From Gammaproteobacteria bacterium (GTDB lineage Bacteria; Pseudomonadota; Gammaproteobacteria; Pseudomonadales; UBA5518), in NCBI GenBank assembly GCA_016705365.1, contig JADIYI010000002.1, positions 496,001 to 560,000 on the forward strand: DNA of 64,000 nucleotides, written 5' to 3'. The position numbers and the translations under genes are program-made. Positions 26,089-34,992 of this stretch are shown here, piece by piece. Position 1 is the first letter of the stretch, and each line of letters starts with the position of its first letter. The notes beneath the pieces are model-generated. The model was not told where the DNA came from and searched no databases. It saw only the letters and a list, made by a program, of their open reading frames with translations.

Positions 26089-27525
26089 TCAGCCGACGGA
26101 TCCCTCGAGGCTCACTTCGAGCAACTTGCCCGCTTCCACCGCGAATTCCATCGGCAATTCCTTGAATACCTCGCGGCAGAACCCGTTGACGATCATGGAT
26201 ACCGCTTTCTCCGCGTCGAGACCGCGCTGGCGGCACAGGAACAGCTGATCGTCGCTGACCCGCGAGGTCGTGGCCTCGTGTTCGACGACCGCCGAGGCAT
26301 TGCGACTCTCGATATACGGAAAGGTATGCGCCGCACAGCGATCGCCGATCAGCAGTGAATCGCACTGGGTGTAGTTACGGGCGCCCTCGGCGCCCGGATT
26401 CATCCGCACCAGCCCGCGATAGGCATTGCTCGAGCGGCCGGCGGAAATTCCCTTCGACACGATCGTGGAACGGGTGTTGCGGCCCAGGTGGATCATCTTG
26501 GTGCCGGTGTCCGCCTGCTGGCGGTTGTTGGTGAGCGCCACCGAGTAGAACTCGCCCACCGAATTGTCGCCGCGCAGGATCACCGACGGGTATTTCCAGG
26601 TGATCGCGGAACCGGTTTCGACCTGGGTCCAGGAGATCCGCGCATCACGGTGACACAGGCCACGCTTGGTCACGAAATTGTAGATGCCACCCTTGCCGTC
26701 CTTGTCGCCCGGGTACCAGTTCTGCACCGTCGAATACTTGATCCGTGCACCAGGCAACGCGATCAGTTCCACCACCGCGGCGTGCAGCTGGTTTTCATCG
26801 CGCATCGGCGCGGTACAGCCCTCGAGGTAGCTGACGTGGCTGCCCTCGTCGGCAATGATGAGGGTGCGCTCGAACTGCCCGGTCTTGGCCTCGTTGATCC
26901 GGAAATAGGTCGACAATTCCATCGGACAGCGAACGCCCTGCGGAATGTAGACGAAGGAGCCATCGCTGAACACCGCCGAGTTGAGCGCCGCGTAAAAATT
27001 GTCACGCTGCGGCACCACGCTGCCCAGGTATTTTTTCACCAGCTCCGGATGCGAGTGCACCGCCTCGGAAATCGGACAGAAAATCACGCCTGCTTCAAGC
27101 AGCTTTTCCCTGAAGGTGGTCACCACGGATACCGAATCGAAGACCGCATCGACCGCCACACCCGCGAGGATGCCCTGCTCGTGGAGCGGAATACCGAGCT
27201 TCTCGTAGGTACGCAGCAATTCCGGATCGACTTCGGCCAGGCTTTTCGGGCCATCGGCCATATTGCGCGGCGCCGAATAATACGAAACGGTAGCGAAATC
27301 CACCGGCGGGAAATCGACGTGAGCCCAGCCGGGTGCATTCATCCCGACCCAGGCGCGGTAGGCCTTCAGCCGCCACTCGAGCAACCATTCGGGCTCACCC
27401 TTGCGCGCCGAGATAAACTGCACCACCTCCTCGTTGAGGCCAGGAGGCAGCGTGTCGGACACGATGTCGGTGACAAATCCGGCCTGGTAGTCCCTGGCGA
27501 TCAAGGCATCAATATGTTCAGTCAT
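26089..27525 (-). CDS. sufB: Fe-S cluster scaffold protein SufB
   Basis: A 478-residue scaffold on which clusters are built. Recognisable segments are VPQRDNFYAALNSAVFSDGSFVYIP, ADEGSHVSYLEGCTAP, DARISWTQVETGSAITWKYPS, and the C-terminal FPYIESRNASAVVEHEATTSR and FCREVFKELPMEF stretches. The cysteine in LEGCTAP and the other conserved cysteines are the sulfur-relay candidates. The ATG at 27525 overlaps the iscR stop by 8 bases; ATG 27534 is a possible alternative. Confidence 0.96.
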   Translation of the reverse strand: MTEHIDALIARDYQAGFVTDIVSDTLPPGLNEEVVQFISARKGEPEWLLEWRLKAYRAWVGMNAPGWAHVDFPPVDFATVSYYSAPRNMADGPKSLAEVDPELLRTYEKLGIPLHEQGILAGVAVDAVFDSVSVVTTFREKLLEAGVIFCPISEAVHSHPELVKKYLGSVVPQRDNFYAALNSAVFSDGSFVYIPQGVRCPMELSTYFRINEAKTGQFERTLIIADEGSHVSYLEGCTAPMRDENQLHAAVVELIALPGARIKYSTVQNWYPGDKDGKGGIYNFVTKRGLCHRDARISWTQVETGSAITWKYPSVILRGDNSVGEFYSVALTNNRQQADTGTKMIHLGRNTRSTIVSKGISAGRSSNAYRGLVRMNPGAEGARNYTQCDSLLIGDRCAAHTFPYIESRNASAVVEHEATTSRVSDDQLFLCRQRGLDAEKAVSMIVNGFCREVFKELPMEFAVEAGKLLEVSLEGSVG

Positions 27526-27967
27526 CGGATACATCCAGTTCGGTCGCGCCACGGTCCTGGCCCGCCGCATTGTCGCGTATCAGGTCGGCAATCGTGATAC
27601 CGCGCAGGAAATCATGCAGGTTTTCGCTCAATTCCACCCACAGGTGGTGTGTCAGGCAGGTCGATCCCTGCTGGCAGTCGCCACGCCCGTCGCAGCGCGT
27701 GGCATCGATCCTCTCGTTGACCGAGTCGATGATGTCGCTCACGCTGAGCAGGTGGTGTTTTCGCGCCAGCCGGTATCCGCCACCGGGGCCACGCACGCTT
27801 AGCACCAGGCCGCTACGGCGCAGTTGCGCAAACAGCTGCTCCAGGTAGGACAGCGAGATTCCCTGGCGCTGGGCAATGTCCGCGAGCCGTATCGGCGCGC
27901 AATCTTCGCGCAGCGCGAGATCCAGCATGGCAGTGACCGCATAACGGCCACGCGTGGTCAGTTGCAC
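27518..27967 (-). CDS. iscR: Rrf2 family [2Fe-2S] regulator IscR
   Basis: A 149-residue winged-helix regulator that senses Fe-S cluster status. Residues 1-70 form the DNA-binding part (MQLTTRGRYAVTAMLDLA; QLRRSGLVLSVRGPGGGYRLA). The cluster ligands Cys92, Cys98, Cys104 and His107 are at the positions known for Escherichia coli IscR. The start is GTG, preceded by GAGG at 5-bases spacing. It is the first gene of the suf operon, and a type-1 IscR box overlaps its promoter, so [2Fe-2S]-IscR is expected to repress the whole operon when clusters are plentiful. Here IscR controls suf, not isc. Confidence 0.94.
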   Translation of the reverse strand: MQLTTRGRYAVTAMLDLALREDCAPIRLADIAQRQGISLSYLEQLFAQLRRSGLVLSVRGPGGGYRLARKHHLLSVSDIIDSVNERIDATRCDGRGDCQQGSTCLTHHLWVELSENLHDFLRGITIADLIRDNAAGQDRGATELDVSDD

Positions 27968-28007
27968 GGATACCTCATCGATTCGGAAGCCTGAAAGTAC
28001 CGTGGCC

Positions 28008-28036
28008 AGTATCCAATAACCAACCTATTCAGTCAA
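28008..28036 (-). promoter_or_regulatory. Promoter of the iscR-suf operon
   Basis: Read on the minus strand, TTGACT (plus 28031-28036) is a 5/6 match to the -35 consensus and GATACT (plus 28008-28013) a 4/6 match to -10, with an optimal 17-base spacer. Transcription would begin near 28001, leaving a leader of about 33 bases before the GTG start of iscR. Confidence 0.7.
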
Positions 28037-28040
28037 CTAT
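28016..28040 (-). promoter_or_regulatory. Type-1 IscR binding site
   Basis: The 25 bases on the minus strand begin ATAGTTGACTGAATAGG and end TTGGTTAT. They match about 21 of 25 positions of the type-1 IscR consensus (ATASYYGACT, RWWWYAGTC, RRSTAT) known from gammaproteobacteria. The box covers the -35 element and most of the spacer, the geometry of autorepression by [2Fe-2S]-IscR. Confidence 0.72.
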
Positions 28041-28074
28041 TAAATTGACCGTTTTAGTAGGTTAAAGCCCATCT

Positions 28075-29223
28075 TCAGTCTTCGGACGTCGGCAACTCTC
28101 CCAGAACATAGGTCTGACAGTTACCCCAGCCGGTCGCGCCGCTGTGATGGTCATGGACCCGGATCAGGCAGTCACGGAACTGGTTGAGACGGGCAACGCT
28201 TTCCGGCGTCGAGCAATCACTGAAGTATTCGCCCTCGACATGCAGGTCTCCGAGCCAGGATCCATGATGTTTGCCATCGAATCCATGGTAAAGGCCGGCA
28301 CCGAGGTGAAACCCGGTATCCGAAATTGCCTCGGCGCTCAGCAGGCGATCGCTGCCGTCGGCCATGCGTACTAGAAATTCACCGCGCAGCAGGCGCCGGT
28401 TGGCCGGATCGAATTGCAGCCGCGGCCTTAGCGATGACAGCGGTTCACGGCGCCCGTCGGCATACTCGTAGCCACCCTGCACCCGCTCATGACGGAATCC
28501 CGGGCCGCTGTAACTCAGGTAGTATTGATGAAATGCGTAACTCGAACCATCCGGGCGCTTGAAGTACAAGGGATTCCAGATTGCCAGCGCAGCAGGCGCC
28601 CTGCCGTCCATCGGGTCAGGCGCGAGATCGGGGATACGCACCCCGACATCGGGGCGGATCCCCCAGCTGTGATCGCGGGTCATGATCCAGCTGTCGGGAC
28701 CGACCTCGGTGCGCTGCCCAGCGACTTCCACCCAGCCGCGCGCGGTGCCGGTCTGGTGATAGCGGATCTGGTTCGCGGTATGACGATAGCCGTGCAAGGT
28801 TCGGCGATCCTCGCGATCCTCGAGCATGCACGGCACGATTCCCTCAAGTACCAGGTCGAAGGCGATCGGCTGGGTCTCGTTGGCTTCCAGCGTGACCCGC
28901 ACCCGCCTGAGCGGCTCGATCACTTCGTAGCGCAAGGGCCCGGCACCCACGCTGTTCGGCTCCGATGCCAGCGCGCGGCTGGCCCGTACCGTCCACTGTT
29001 CCAGCCCCCGGCTCACGCCGCCATAGGCATCCACGATATTGCGATTGGTGTATTTGCCAAAGCCGAACGCGATCTGCAGCGAGCCGTCGCGCGCTGCTGC
29101 CATGCCGCAGACTTTTTCCGTCCAGGAGTAATCACTTTGCTGGACCGTAGCGAAAGTATCGACAATCTGATGGTTGAAAAACTCGTCCGCATCGAGCAAC
29201 GGTCCGATACTGCCTTTACTCAT
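28075..29223 (-). CDS. Uncharacterised 382-residue protein, possibly AttH/CrtC-like beta-barrel
   Basis: I cannot give this protein a function. It has no signal peptide or membrane segment. It is rich in beta-strand-like, aromatic segments: WTVRASRAL, YEVIEPLRRVRVTLEAN, an YRHTANQIRYHQTGTARGWVEV block, the DSWIMTRDHSWGIRPDVG motif and a late FHLGAGLYHGFDGKHHGSW. The RDHSWGxR pattern resembles the lipocalin-like two-barrel fold of AttH/hydroxyneurosporene-synthase-type proteins often found in lipid- and steroid-metabolising bacteria; this is a resemblance from memory of the fold family, not a confirmed match. The gene lies upstream of iscR on the same strand, 107 bases away, and diverges from the quinohemoprotein gene. 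Confidence 0.7.
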   Translation of the reverse strand: MSKGSIGPLLDADEFFNHQIVDTFATVQQSDYSWTEKVCGMAAARDGSLQIAFGFGKYTNRNIVDAYGGVSRGLEQWTVRASRALASEPNSVGAGPLRYEVIEPLRRVRVTLEANETQPIAFDLVLEGIVPCMLEDREDRRTLHGYRHTANQIRYHQTGTARGWVEVAGQRTEVGPDSWIMTRDHSWGIRPDVGVRIPDLAPDPMDGRAPAALAIWNPLYFKRPDGSSYAFHQYYLSYSGPGFRHERVQGGYEYADGRREPLSSLRPRLQFDPANRRLLRGEFLVRMADGSDRLLSAEAISDTGFHLGAGLYHGFDGKHHGSWLGDLHVEGEYFSDCSTPESVARLNQFRDCLIRVHDHHSGATGWGNCQTYVLGELPTSED

Positions 29224-29376
29224 GGATCGCGATACCTCGGGTGGAACAGAACGGAAGCATAATCGATCGGGCCCGGATCGGGTATGACGGCCCTGTCATC
29301 CGGGTCCGCCGTATGCTTGCCCCCCGCGCCCGGCGCAGCCACAATCAACGCCGGATTCCGCGGGCAGGAGCCTGTC

Positions 29377-31293
29377 ATGCATGTATTCGTCAACCTCGCC
29401 CGCCTGGTTCCGGCGCTCGGCGCCCTGCTGCTCTGCGCCGCGCCCGGTATCGCCGCAAGCGATCCACAGGCACTGTTCGACACGCATTGCGCGAGTTGCC
29501 ACGCACACCCCGAAACCAAGGCCCCGCCGCTTGCCACGCTGCAGCAGATGCCCCTGTCGCGGCTGCTGTCGGCGCTGGAATTCGGCAAGATGCAACCACA
29601 GGCAGCGCAGCTGGACCCGAGCGAACGCCAGGCTATCGCACAATGGATTGCAGTAGCCGATGACGCCGAGCGTGACAACTGGATCGGCGCCAATGCCTGC
29701 AGCAACAGGATCGGCCCGATCCCGGTCGACGGCCACCGCAACTGGGGTTTCGGTGTGCGTAACACCCGGCACATCGAACACGGCGTCGCGATCGACGCGG
29801 ACAATATCGGCGATCTCGAACTCGCCTGGTCGCTGGCGATTCCGCAGGTCACCGATATGCGCTCGCAGCCAGTCGCGGCCGGCAATGCCCTGTTCCTCGG
29901 CACCCAAAACGGCAATCTGCTGGCACTCGACCAGCGTAGCGGCTGCGTCTTCTGGCAGTTCCGCACCCTCGGCGCGATTCGTTCGTCGCTCAATCTCGCG
30001 GCGACCTCCGATGGCGTTGCAACCCTGTTTTTCGCCGACGACCTGGGAACCGTGTATGCGGTGGCGGCGGAAAACGGCACCTTGCGCTGGAAAACCCCGG
30101 TGCGAATTTTCCAGACTTCGGTGGTCAGTGGCTCCCTCACGTTTCATGAAGACCGGTTATTGGTACCGCTGTCCTCGTTCGAGGTCGCGGTCGCGGGCAT
30201 GCCTACCTACCCCTGTTGCCGCTCGCATGGCCTGCTGCTGGCACTCGATGCCCTGACGGGTAAAACGCTGTGGACCTATCACACCACCGCGCAGGCGGCC
30301 AAAACGAAGCTCAACAGCGCAGGGGTGCAGATGTGGGGTCCCTCGGGGGCCTCGGTCTGGAGCACCCCAACCGTGGATGCGCGCCGCGGCCTGGTGTATA
30401 TCGGCACCGGCGAGAACCTGTCCCAGCCGCAAACCACCACCAGCGATGCGGTCATTGCCATCGATATCGCGAGCGGCGAGGAACGCTGGCATTTCCAGGC
30501 ACTGGCGGGCGATGTCTGGAACGGCGCGTGTCAGTTGAACGGGCCCAATTGCCCGGAAAATCCCGGTCCCGACTGGGACATCGGCGCTTCGGTGATCCTC
30601 AGCACCGACAGCAACGGCCGCGACCGACTGCTGGTCGGGCAGAAATCAGGCGAATTGTTCGCGCTCGACCCCGATCGGCGCGGCGCGCTGCTGTGGCGCA
30701 AGCGTCTCAGCCAGGGCACCGCGAACGGCGGCAACAGCGGTATCCATTGGGGCATGGCGAGCGATGCCGGGACGGTCTTTGCACCGGTGTCGGATCCCGA
30801 CTGGAAGTTGCCCGGCTACACTCCACGCCCCGGTATCTATGCCGTACGCATCGCCGATGGCAGCCTGCTCTGGGAACATCCGGTCACGCGTGGCTGCGAC
30901 TTCGATCCGGCCGACGCACCGTCCGCGGGTCTCGCCGAGATGCGCCAGAGCGATGCAAATCCGCGCGATCGATGGCCCGATTGCTCCTATTTCTACGCGC
31001 ATTCGGCGGCCGCGGTGCTGGCCAACGGCGTGGTCTATGCGGGCGCCCTCGACGGCAAGCTGCGCGCCTTGGCGGCCGACGACGGTCGCGAGTTGCGGGT
31101 GTTCGAGACCGCGCGCGCTTTCACCGCCAGCAACGGTATCGACGGCCACGGAGGCGCGATAGACGTAACCAGCGCCGTGATCCAGGGCGATCACCTGTAC
31201 ATCGTGTCGGGTTACAGCATGTTCGGGCAGATGCCGGGCAATATGCTGCTCGCCTATGCACTGCCACCGCGGAAGAAGCCAACCGATGAATAA
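29377..31293 (+). CDS. Secreted cytochrome c / PQQ-type beta-propeller dehydrogenase (polyvinyl-alcohol-dehydrogenase-like)
   Basis: A 638-residue periplasmic protein. A signal peptide (to about residue 27) is followed by a short cytochrome c domain with heme motif CASCH at residues 38-42, then an eight-bladed propeller with repeated tryptophan-docking motifs such as NGNLLALDQRSGCVFWQF, TGKTLWTYHTTA and SGELFALDPDRRGALLW. The cytochrome-first order fits the polyvinyl-alcohol dehydrogenase-like group of quinohemoproteins rather than methanol dehydrogenases. It should oxidise an alcohol and pass electrons to cytochrome c; the substrate is unknown. The start has CAGGAG 7 bases upstream. No pqq biosynthesis genes lie in the window. 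The SDR gene behind it overlaps by 8 bases. Confidence 0.82.
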   Translation: MHVFVNLARLVPALGALLLCAAPGIAASDPQALFDTHCASCHAHPETKAPPLATLQQMPLSRLLSALEFGKMQPQAAQLDPSERQAIAQWIAVADDAERDNWIGANACSNRIGPIPVDGHRNWGFGVRNTRHIEHGVAIDADNIGDLELAWSLAIPQVTDMRSQPVAAGNALFLGTQNGNLLALDQRSGCVFWQFRTLGAIRSSLNLAATSDGVATLFFADDLGTVYAVAAENGTLRWKTPVRIFQTSVVSGSLTFHEDRLLVPLSSFEVAVAGMPTYPCCRSHGLLLALDALTGKTLWTYHTTAQAAKTKLNSAGVQMWGPSGASVWSTPTVDARRGLVYIGTGENLSQPQTTTSDAVIAIDIASGEERWHFQALAGDVWNGACQLNGPNCPENPGPDWDIGASVILSTDSNGRDRLLVGQKSGELFALDPDRRGALLWRKRLSQGTANGGNSGIHWGMASDAGTVFAPVSDPDWKLPGYTPRPGIYAVRIADGSLLWEHPVTRGCDFDPADAPSAGLAEMRQSDANPRDRWPDCSYFYAHSAAAVLANGVVYAGALDGKLRALAADDGRELRVFETARAFTASNGIDGHGGAIDVTSAVIQGDHLYIVSGYSMFGQMPGNMLLAYALPPRKKPTDE

Positions 31294-32032
31294 ATCCATT
31301 TTGATAACCGGCGCCTCGAGCGGCATCGGCGAAGCGCTTGCGCGGGAAATGGCGCGCCGCGGCTATCGCCTGGCGCTGCTGGCGCGCCGGTTCGAGAAAC
31401 TCGAGGAACTGCGCGGTGAGTTGCTCATGCTCGGCGCGCCGCAGGTCTGCGTCCGGGCGCTCGACGTGCGCGAGGCGGCGGCGATCGAACCGGCACTGCA
31501 GGCCTGTGCCGAGGAACTCGACGGACTGGATATCGTGGTCGCCAATTCCGGAGTCGCGCATACCTGCAGGATTGGTGAAGGCACGCTGGAACAGTTGCTG
31601 GAGACCATCGAGGTGGATTTGTCCGGGGCCTGTGCCACGGTCGATGCCGCGGTGCGTCATTTTCGCGCCCGCGGCCACGGGCAGGTAGTCGGCATCACCT
31701 CGGTGGCACGCTATCGCGGTCTGCCGCGATTCGGGGCCTACAGCGCGGCCAAGGAAGGACTGCACCGCTACCTGCAGGCATTGCGGCTCGAGAGCTATCA
31801 CGAGCCGATTACCGTCACCGAAATCGCGCCCGGTTATATCGACACACCGATGAATCGCGGCGCCGCATCGCGCCCGTTCGTGATCGACGTGGAACAAGGC
31901 GCGCGCCTCATGGCCGACAGGATCGAGCGCGGCGTGACTTACGCGACCGTGCCCGCCCTGCCCTGGCGGCTGCTGGGGCGACTGATGCAGATACTGCCCG
32001 CACGGCTGCTGGCCATTCCCGCAAGGAAATAG
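31286..32032 (+). CDS. Short-chain dehydrogenase/reductase
   Basis: A 248-residue classical SDR. The cofactor loop is TGASSGIG at residues 8-15, and the arginine pair after the second strand (LARRFEKL) favours NADP(H). The usual NNAG motif reads ANSG. The catalytic residues are Ser in GITSVARYRG and the YSAAK Tyr/Lys pair. The C-terminus (LLGRLMQILPARLLAIPARK) is hydrophobic, as in membrane-associated SDRs of lipid metabolism. Its start lies inside the end of the quinohemoprotein gene, so a linked role in alcohol/ketone conversion is plausible. Confidence 0.85.
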   Translation: MNKSILITGASSGIGEALAREMARRGYRLALLARRFEKLEELRGELLMLGAPQVCVRALDVREAAAIEPALQACAEELDGLDIVVANSGVAHTCRIGEGTLEQLLETIEVDLSGACATVDAAVRHFRARGHGQVVGITSVARYRGLPRFGAYSAAKEGLHRYLQALRLESYHEPITVTEIAPGYIDTPMNRGAASRPFVIDVEQGARLMADRIERGVTYATVPALPWRLLGRLMQILPARLLAIPARK

Positions 32033-32041
32033 CGGCGCGGC

Positions 32042-33295
32042 TCAGCCAATCCGCTCGTCGAGGGTGGCGAATCGTTCGCTGTAGAAGCGCAGCCTCTGGC
32101 GCAACTCGGCTTCGTCGAGACCAAGCACGGCCAGGTCGTAGGCGATCTTGCCTTCCTTGCCGCGCGGGTTTTCGCGGATGAACTGCTGCATCCCGGAACG
32201 CAGCGCTGCGGTCAATGGCTGTCCGGCCAGATCGTAGATGCGTTGCACGGTGCCCAGGTCATCGGCGTTGAACTCGTGAAAGCGCACATCGATCGAGTGC
32301 GCGGCGGGCAACAACTCGCGGTCACGCACGCAGGCACGCAACATCTGCTCGATCCGGTCCGCCCAGTAATGCCCGATATCGCGCGGGCGCACCGGCTCCC
32401 TGCTCATGCGCGCGGCATAGCTGACCAGCGTCGTCATCGAGGCCACCGTGGCTACCGGATCGCGATGGGTAATCACCACCGTGGCATCCGGAAACACCTT
32501 CATCAGCGGACCAAACTGCTCGAGATGCTGTGGCGTCTTCAACAGCCAGCGTTCGGGCCCGCGCAACCATTGCAGCGCCTGCAGCACTTTTTTCAGATAC
32601 TCGTAGTGCGGGGTCTGATCGTGCGCGAGGTAATGGTCACGCCAACGCGGCAACAGCCCGAGATTCTCGATGAACATGGTGGAGAAATCGATCGCCAGCA
32701 GCTCGATCTCCTCGTGGGTGCGCTCGGCCTGGAGGTTGAACATCAGCTTGAACAGCGGCATCACCTGGTCCTGCATCTCGATGCCCTGGCGGCAGCGCAG
32801 CAGACGCGGATCCTCGCCATGCGCGTCCGGCGTCTCGCCCGGAACCGGTATCGGCTCCAGCGCTTCCCAGTAGGGCAGCGAACGCAGCCCGGTGTCGTTC
32901 GACAGCAGGTTCAGCAGGTGCGTGGTGCCGCTACGCGCCAGGCCGGCAACGATGATCGGCCGGCGAATCTCGATCTCGAGAATCTCGGGATGACGACGGA
33001 TCAGATCCTCCAGCCGCAGGCGGTTGGCCGCAAACCGGACCAGCATGCTGAAATTTGTCAGCTTCCCGAGCGCACTGAGATCGGTATCCTCGTGCATGCT
33101 CTGCACAATGAGGCCGAGCCGCTCGCGAAAATCCCCGGCTCCGAAATCCTCGAGGCCCGTCTGCGCACGCGCCGCCGCAAGCACCGCCGCTTCGCTGAGA
33201 TCGACCGGTATCGAAGCCACGCCCTGCAGCATCTCGCGCACCGCTTCACTGAAGCGCGGCGCGGCCAGGTCATCCAGATGAATCGTGCTTCCCAT
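32042..33295 (-). CDS. Sulfotransferase family protein (PAPS-dependent type)
   Basis: A 417-residue cytoplasmic protein with the two PAPS-binding signatures: the 5'-phosphosulfate loop GLARSGTTHLLNLL near residue 120 and the 3'-phosphate loop VVITHRDPVATVAS near residue 255. This branch is abundant in mycobacteria and marine gammaproteobacteria, and its members mostly have no known acceptor; lipids, steroids or carbohydrates are possible. The ATG at 33295 is taken because homologous sequence starts there; the longer frame adds 26 unlikely residues. It converges with the SDR gene, separated by 9 bases. Confidence 0.83.
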   Translation of the reverse strand: MGSTIHLDDLAAPRFSEAVREMLQGVASIPVDLSEAAVLAAARAQTGLEDFGAGDFRERLGLIVQSMHEDTDLSALGKLTNFSMLVRFAANRLRLEDLIRRHPEILEIEIRRPIIVAGLARSGTTHLLNLLSNDTGLRSLPYWEALEPIPVPGETPDAHGEDPRLLRCRQGIEMQDQVMPLFKLMFNLQAERTHEEIELLAIDFSTMFIENLGLLPRWRDHYLAHDQTPHYEYLKKVLQALQWLRGPERWLLKTPQHLEQFGPLMKVFPDATVVITHRDPVATVASMTTLVSYAARMSREPVRPRDIGHYWADRIEQMLRACVRDRELLPAAHSIDVRFHEFNADDLGTVQRIYDLAGQPLTAALRSGMQQFIRENPRGKEGKIAYDLAVLGLDEAELRQRLRFYSERFATLDERIG

Positions 33296-33339
33296 GTCCT
33301 GTCCCTGCGCGCGTCTATGTGTTGATCCGGAGAGGAAAT

Positions 33340-34992
33340 TCAGCCCACCACCTCGAGCAGGCTCAGCCGCCACATCGGTGGCGCCTCGAAACCCAGCAGT
33401 TCCACGCTGGTGGCAGCGACATTGGCCAGGCCCGCATCGGGATCGGCGCGCAGGCCGAGACGGCCGCCACTCTGGTTGTCATAGAGCAGCAATGGCACGG
33501 CATTGAGCGTATGGCTGGTCTTGGCGCGAATCCTGCCGTCCTCGGCCTGCAGCGGTTGGCCGCTGCGCGGATCAATCTCGTACATTTCTTCGGCATTGCC
33601 ATGATCGGCGGTGATCAGCGCAACACCGCCCAGCGCGTCGATCGCGGGCAACAGCCGCGACAAGGCCAGGTCAAGGGTCTCGATCGCGATGATCGCGGCC
33701 TGGTAATGCCCGGTATGGCCGACCATGTCACCGTTGGCGTAATTGACCCTTGCCGTGCGGTGTTTTCCGCTGCGCAGTTCCGCGATCAGGGTATCGGTGA
33801 TCTCCGCGGCTTTCATCCACGGACGCTGTTCGAACGGTACCCGGTCCGAGGGGATTTCGATCCAGCTCTCGAGCCGCTCATCGAAACGCGCGCTCCGGTT
33901 GCCATTCCAGAAATAGGTCACGTGACCGAATTTCTGGGTTTCCGAAATCGCCAGCTGGCTGATGCCGCTGCCCGCCAGATACTCGCCCATGGTGTCACGT
34001 ATCGCCGGCGGCGCGACCAGAAAGCGCCGCGGAATCTGCAGGTCGCCGTCGTACTGGAGCATTCCCGCGTACACGACTCGCGGCAGGGGTTGGCGTTCGA
34101 AGGCGGCAAAATCCGGCTCTTCGAACGCGCGCGAGATCTCGATCGCCCGGTCGCCACGAAAATTGAACAGCACCACCGAATCGCCATCATGGATACAGCC
34201 GACGGGCTGCCCCTGGTCGGCGATCACGAAAGCGGGAAGGTCCTGGTCGCTGACCCGCGGATGCTCGGCGCGCAACTGGCGGATCGCAGCCTCGGCAGCG
34301 GGGAACTGCCGTGCCTCGCCGTGCACATGCGTGGCCCAGCCGCGAGCCACCATGCCCCAGTCTGCCTCGTAGCGGTCCATCGTGATCTGCATGCGTCCGC
34401 CACCGCTGGCGATACGCGCATCGAATTCGGCCGTGTTCAGCTCCGCCAGAAAGCGCTCGAACGGCAACAGGTAATCGAGCGCGGAAGTCTCCGGCACGTC
34501 ACGCCCGTCGAGCAGCGCATGGATACGCACGCGCCGCACCGGGTGCTCGCGGGCCGCGACGATCATCGCTTTCAGGTGGTCGATATGAGCATGCACATTG
34601 CCGTCGGAAAACAGGCCGATGAAATGCAGCGTGGCACCCTCACGCGCGGCATTGGTGGCTATCTCCTTCCACGCGGAGCCGCTGAACAGGCTGCCGCTGG
34701 CAATCGCCTCCTTGACCAGTGAGGCGCCCTGACTGTAGACCTGCCCCGAGCCGAGTGCGTTGTGACCCACCTCGGAGTTCCCCATATCGTCATCGCCCGG
34801 CATTCCCACGGCAAGGCCATGAGCCTTGAGCAGGATATGCGGATAACGCGCGAACAGCCGATCGAACGTCGGCGTGCAGGCATTGGCCACCGCGTTGCCC
34901 AGGTGTGCGCTGCGCTGCCCCACCCCATCGAGCACAACCGTGACTACCGGTCCGGTGATCCCCGCCAGCCTGTTTGATCTATGCAGCATCAT
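33340..34992 (-). CDS. gpmI: 2,3-bisphosphoglycerate-independent phosphoglycerate mutase
   Basis: It interconverts 3- and 2-phosphoglycerate using two metal ions. This 550-residue enzyme has the metal Asp in VVTVVLDGVG, the phosphoserine nucleophile in DDMGNSEVGHNALG, the LLDGRDVPETSA loop, and the second metal centre in ANGDMVGHTGHY and ALITADHGNAEEM. It is longer than most bacterial GpmI (about 510), mainly in the insert with EADWGMVARGWATHVHGEA. The start overlaps the stop of the LLM gene (ATGATG), so ATG 34992 or 34989 may be used. Confidence 0.93.
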   Translation of the reverse strand: MMLHRSNRLAGITGPVVTVVLDGVGQRSAHLGNAVANACTPTFDRLFARYPHILLKAHGLAVGMPGDDDMGNSEVGHNALGSGQVYSQGASLVKEAIASGSLFSGSAWKEIATNAAREGATLHFIGLFSDGNVHAHIDHLKAMIVAAREHPVRRVRIHALLDGRDVPETSALDYLLPFERFLAELNTAEFDARIASGGGRMQITMDRYEADWGMVARGWATHVHGEARQFPAAEAAIRQLRAEHPRVSDQDLPAFVIADQGQPVGCIHDGDSVVLFNFRGDRAIEISRAFEEPDFAAFERQPLPRVVYAGMLQYDGDLQIPRRFLVAPPAIRDTMGEYLAGSGISQLAISETQKFGHVTYFWNGNRSARFDERLESWIEIPSDRVPFEQRPWMKAAEITDTLIAELRSGKHRTARVNYANGDMVGHTGHYQAAIIAIETLDLALSRLLPAIDALGGVALITADHGNAEEMYEIDPRSGQPLQAEDGRIRAKTSHTLNAVPLLLYDNQSGGRLGLRADPDAGLANVAATSVELLGFEAPPMWRLSLLEVVG

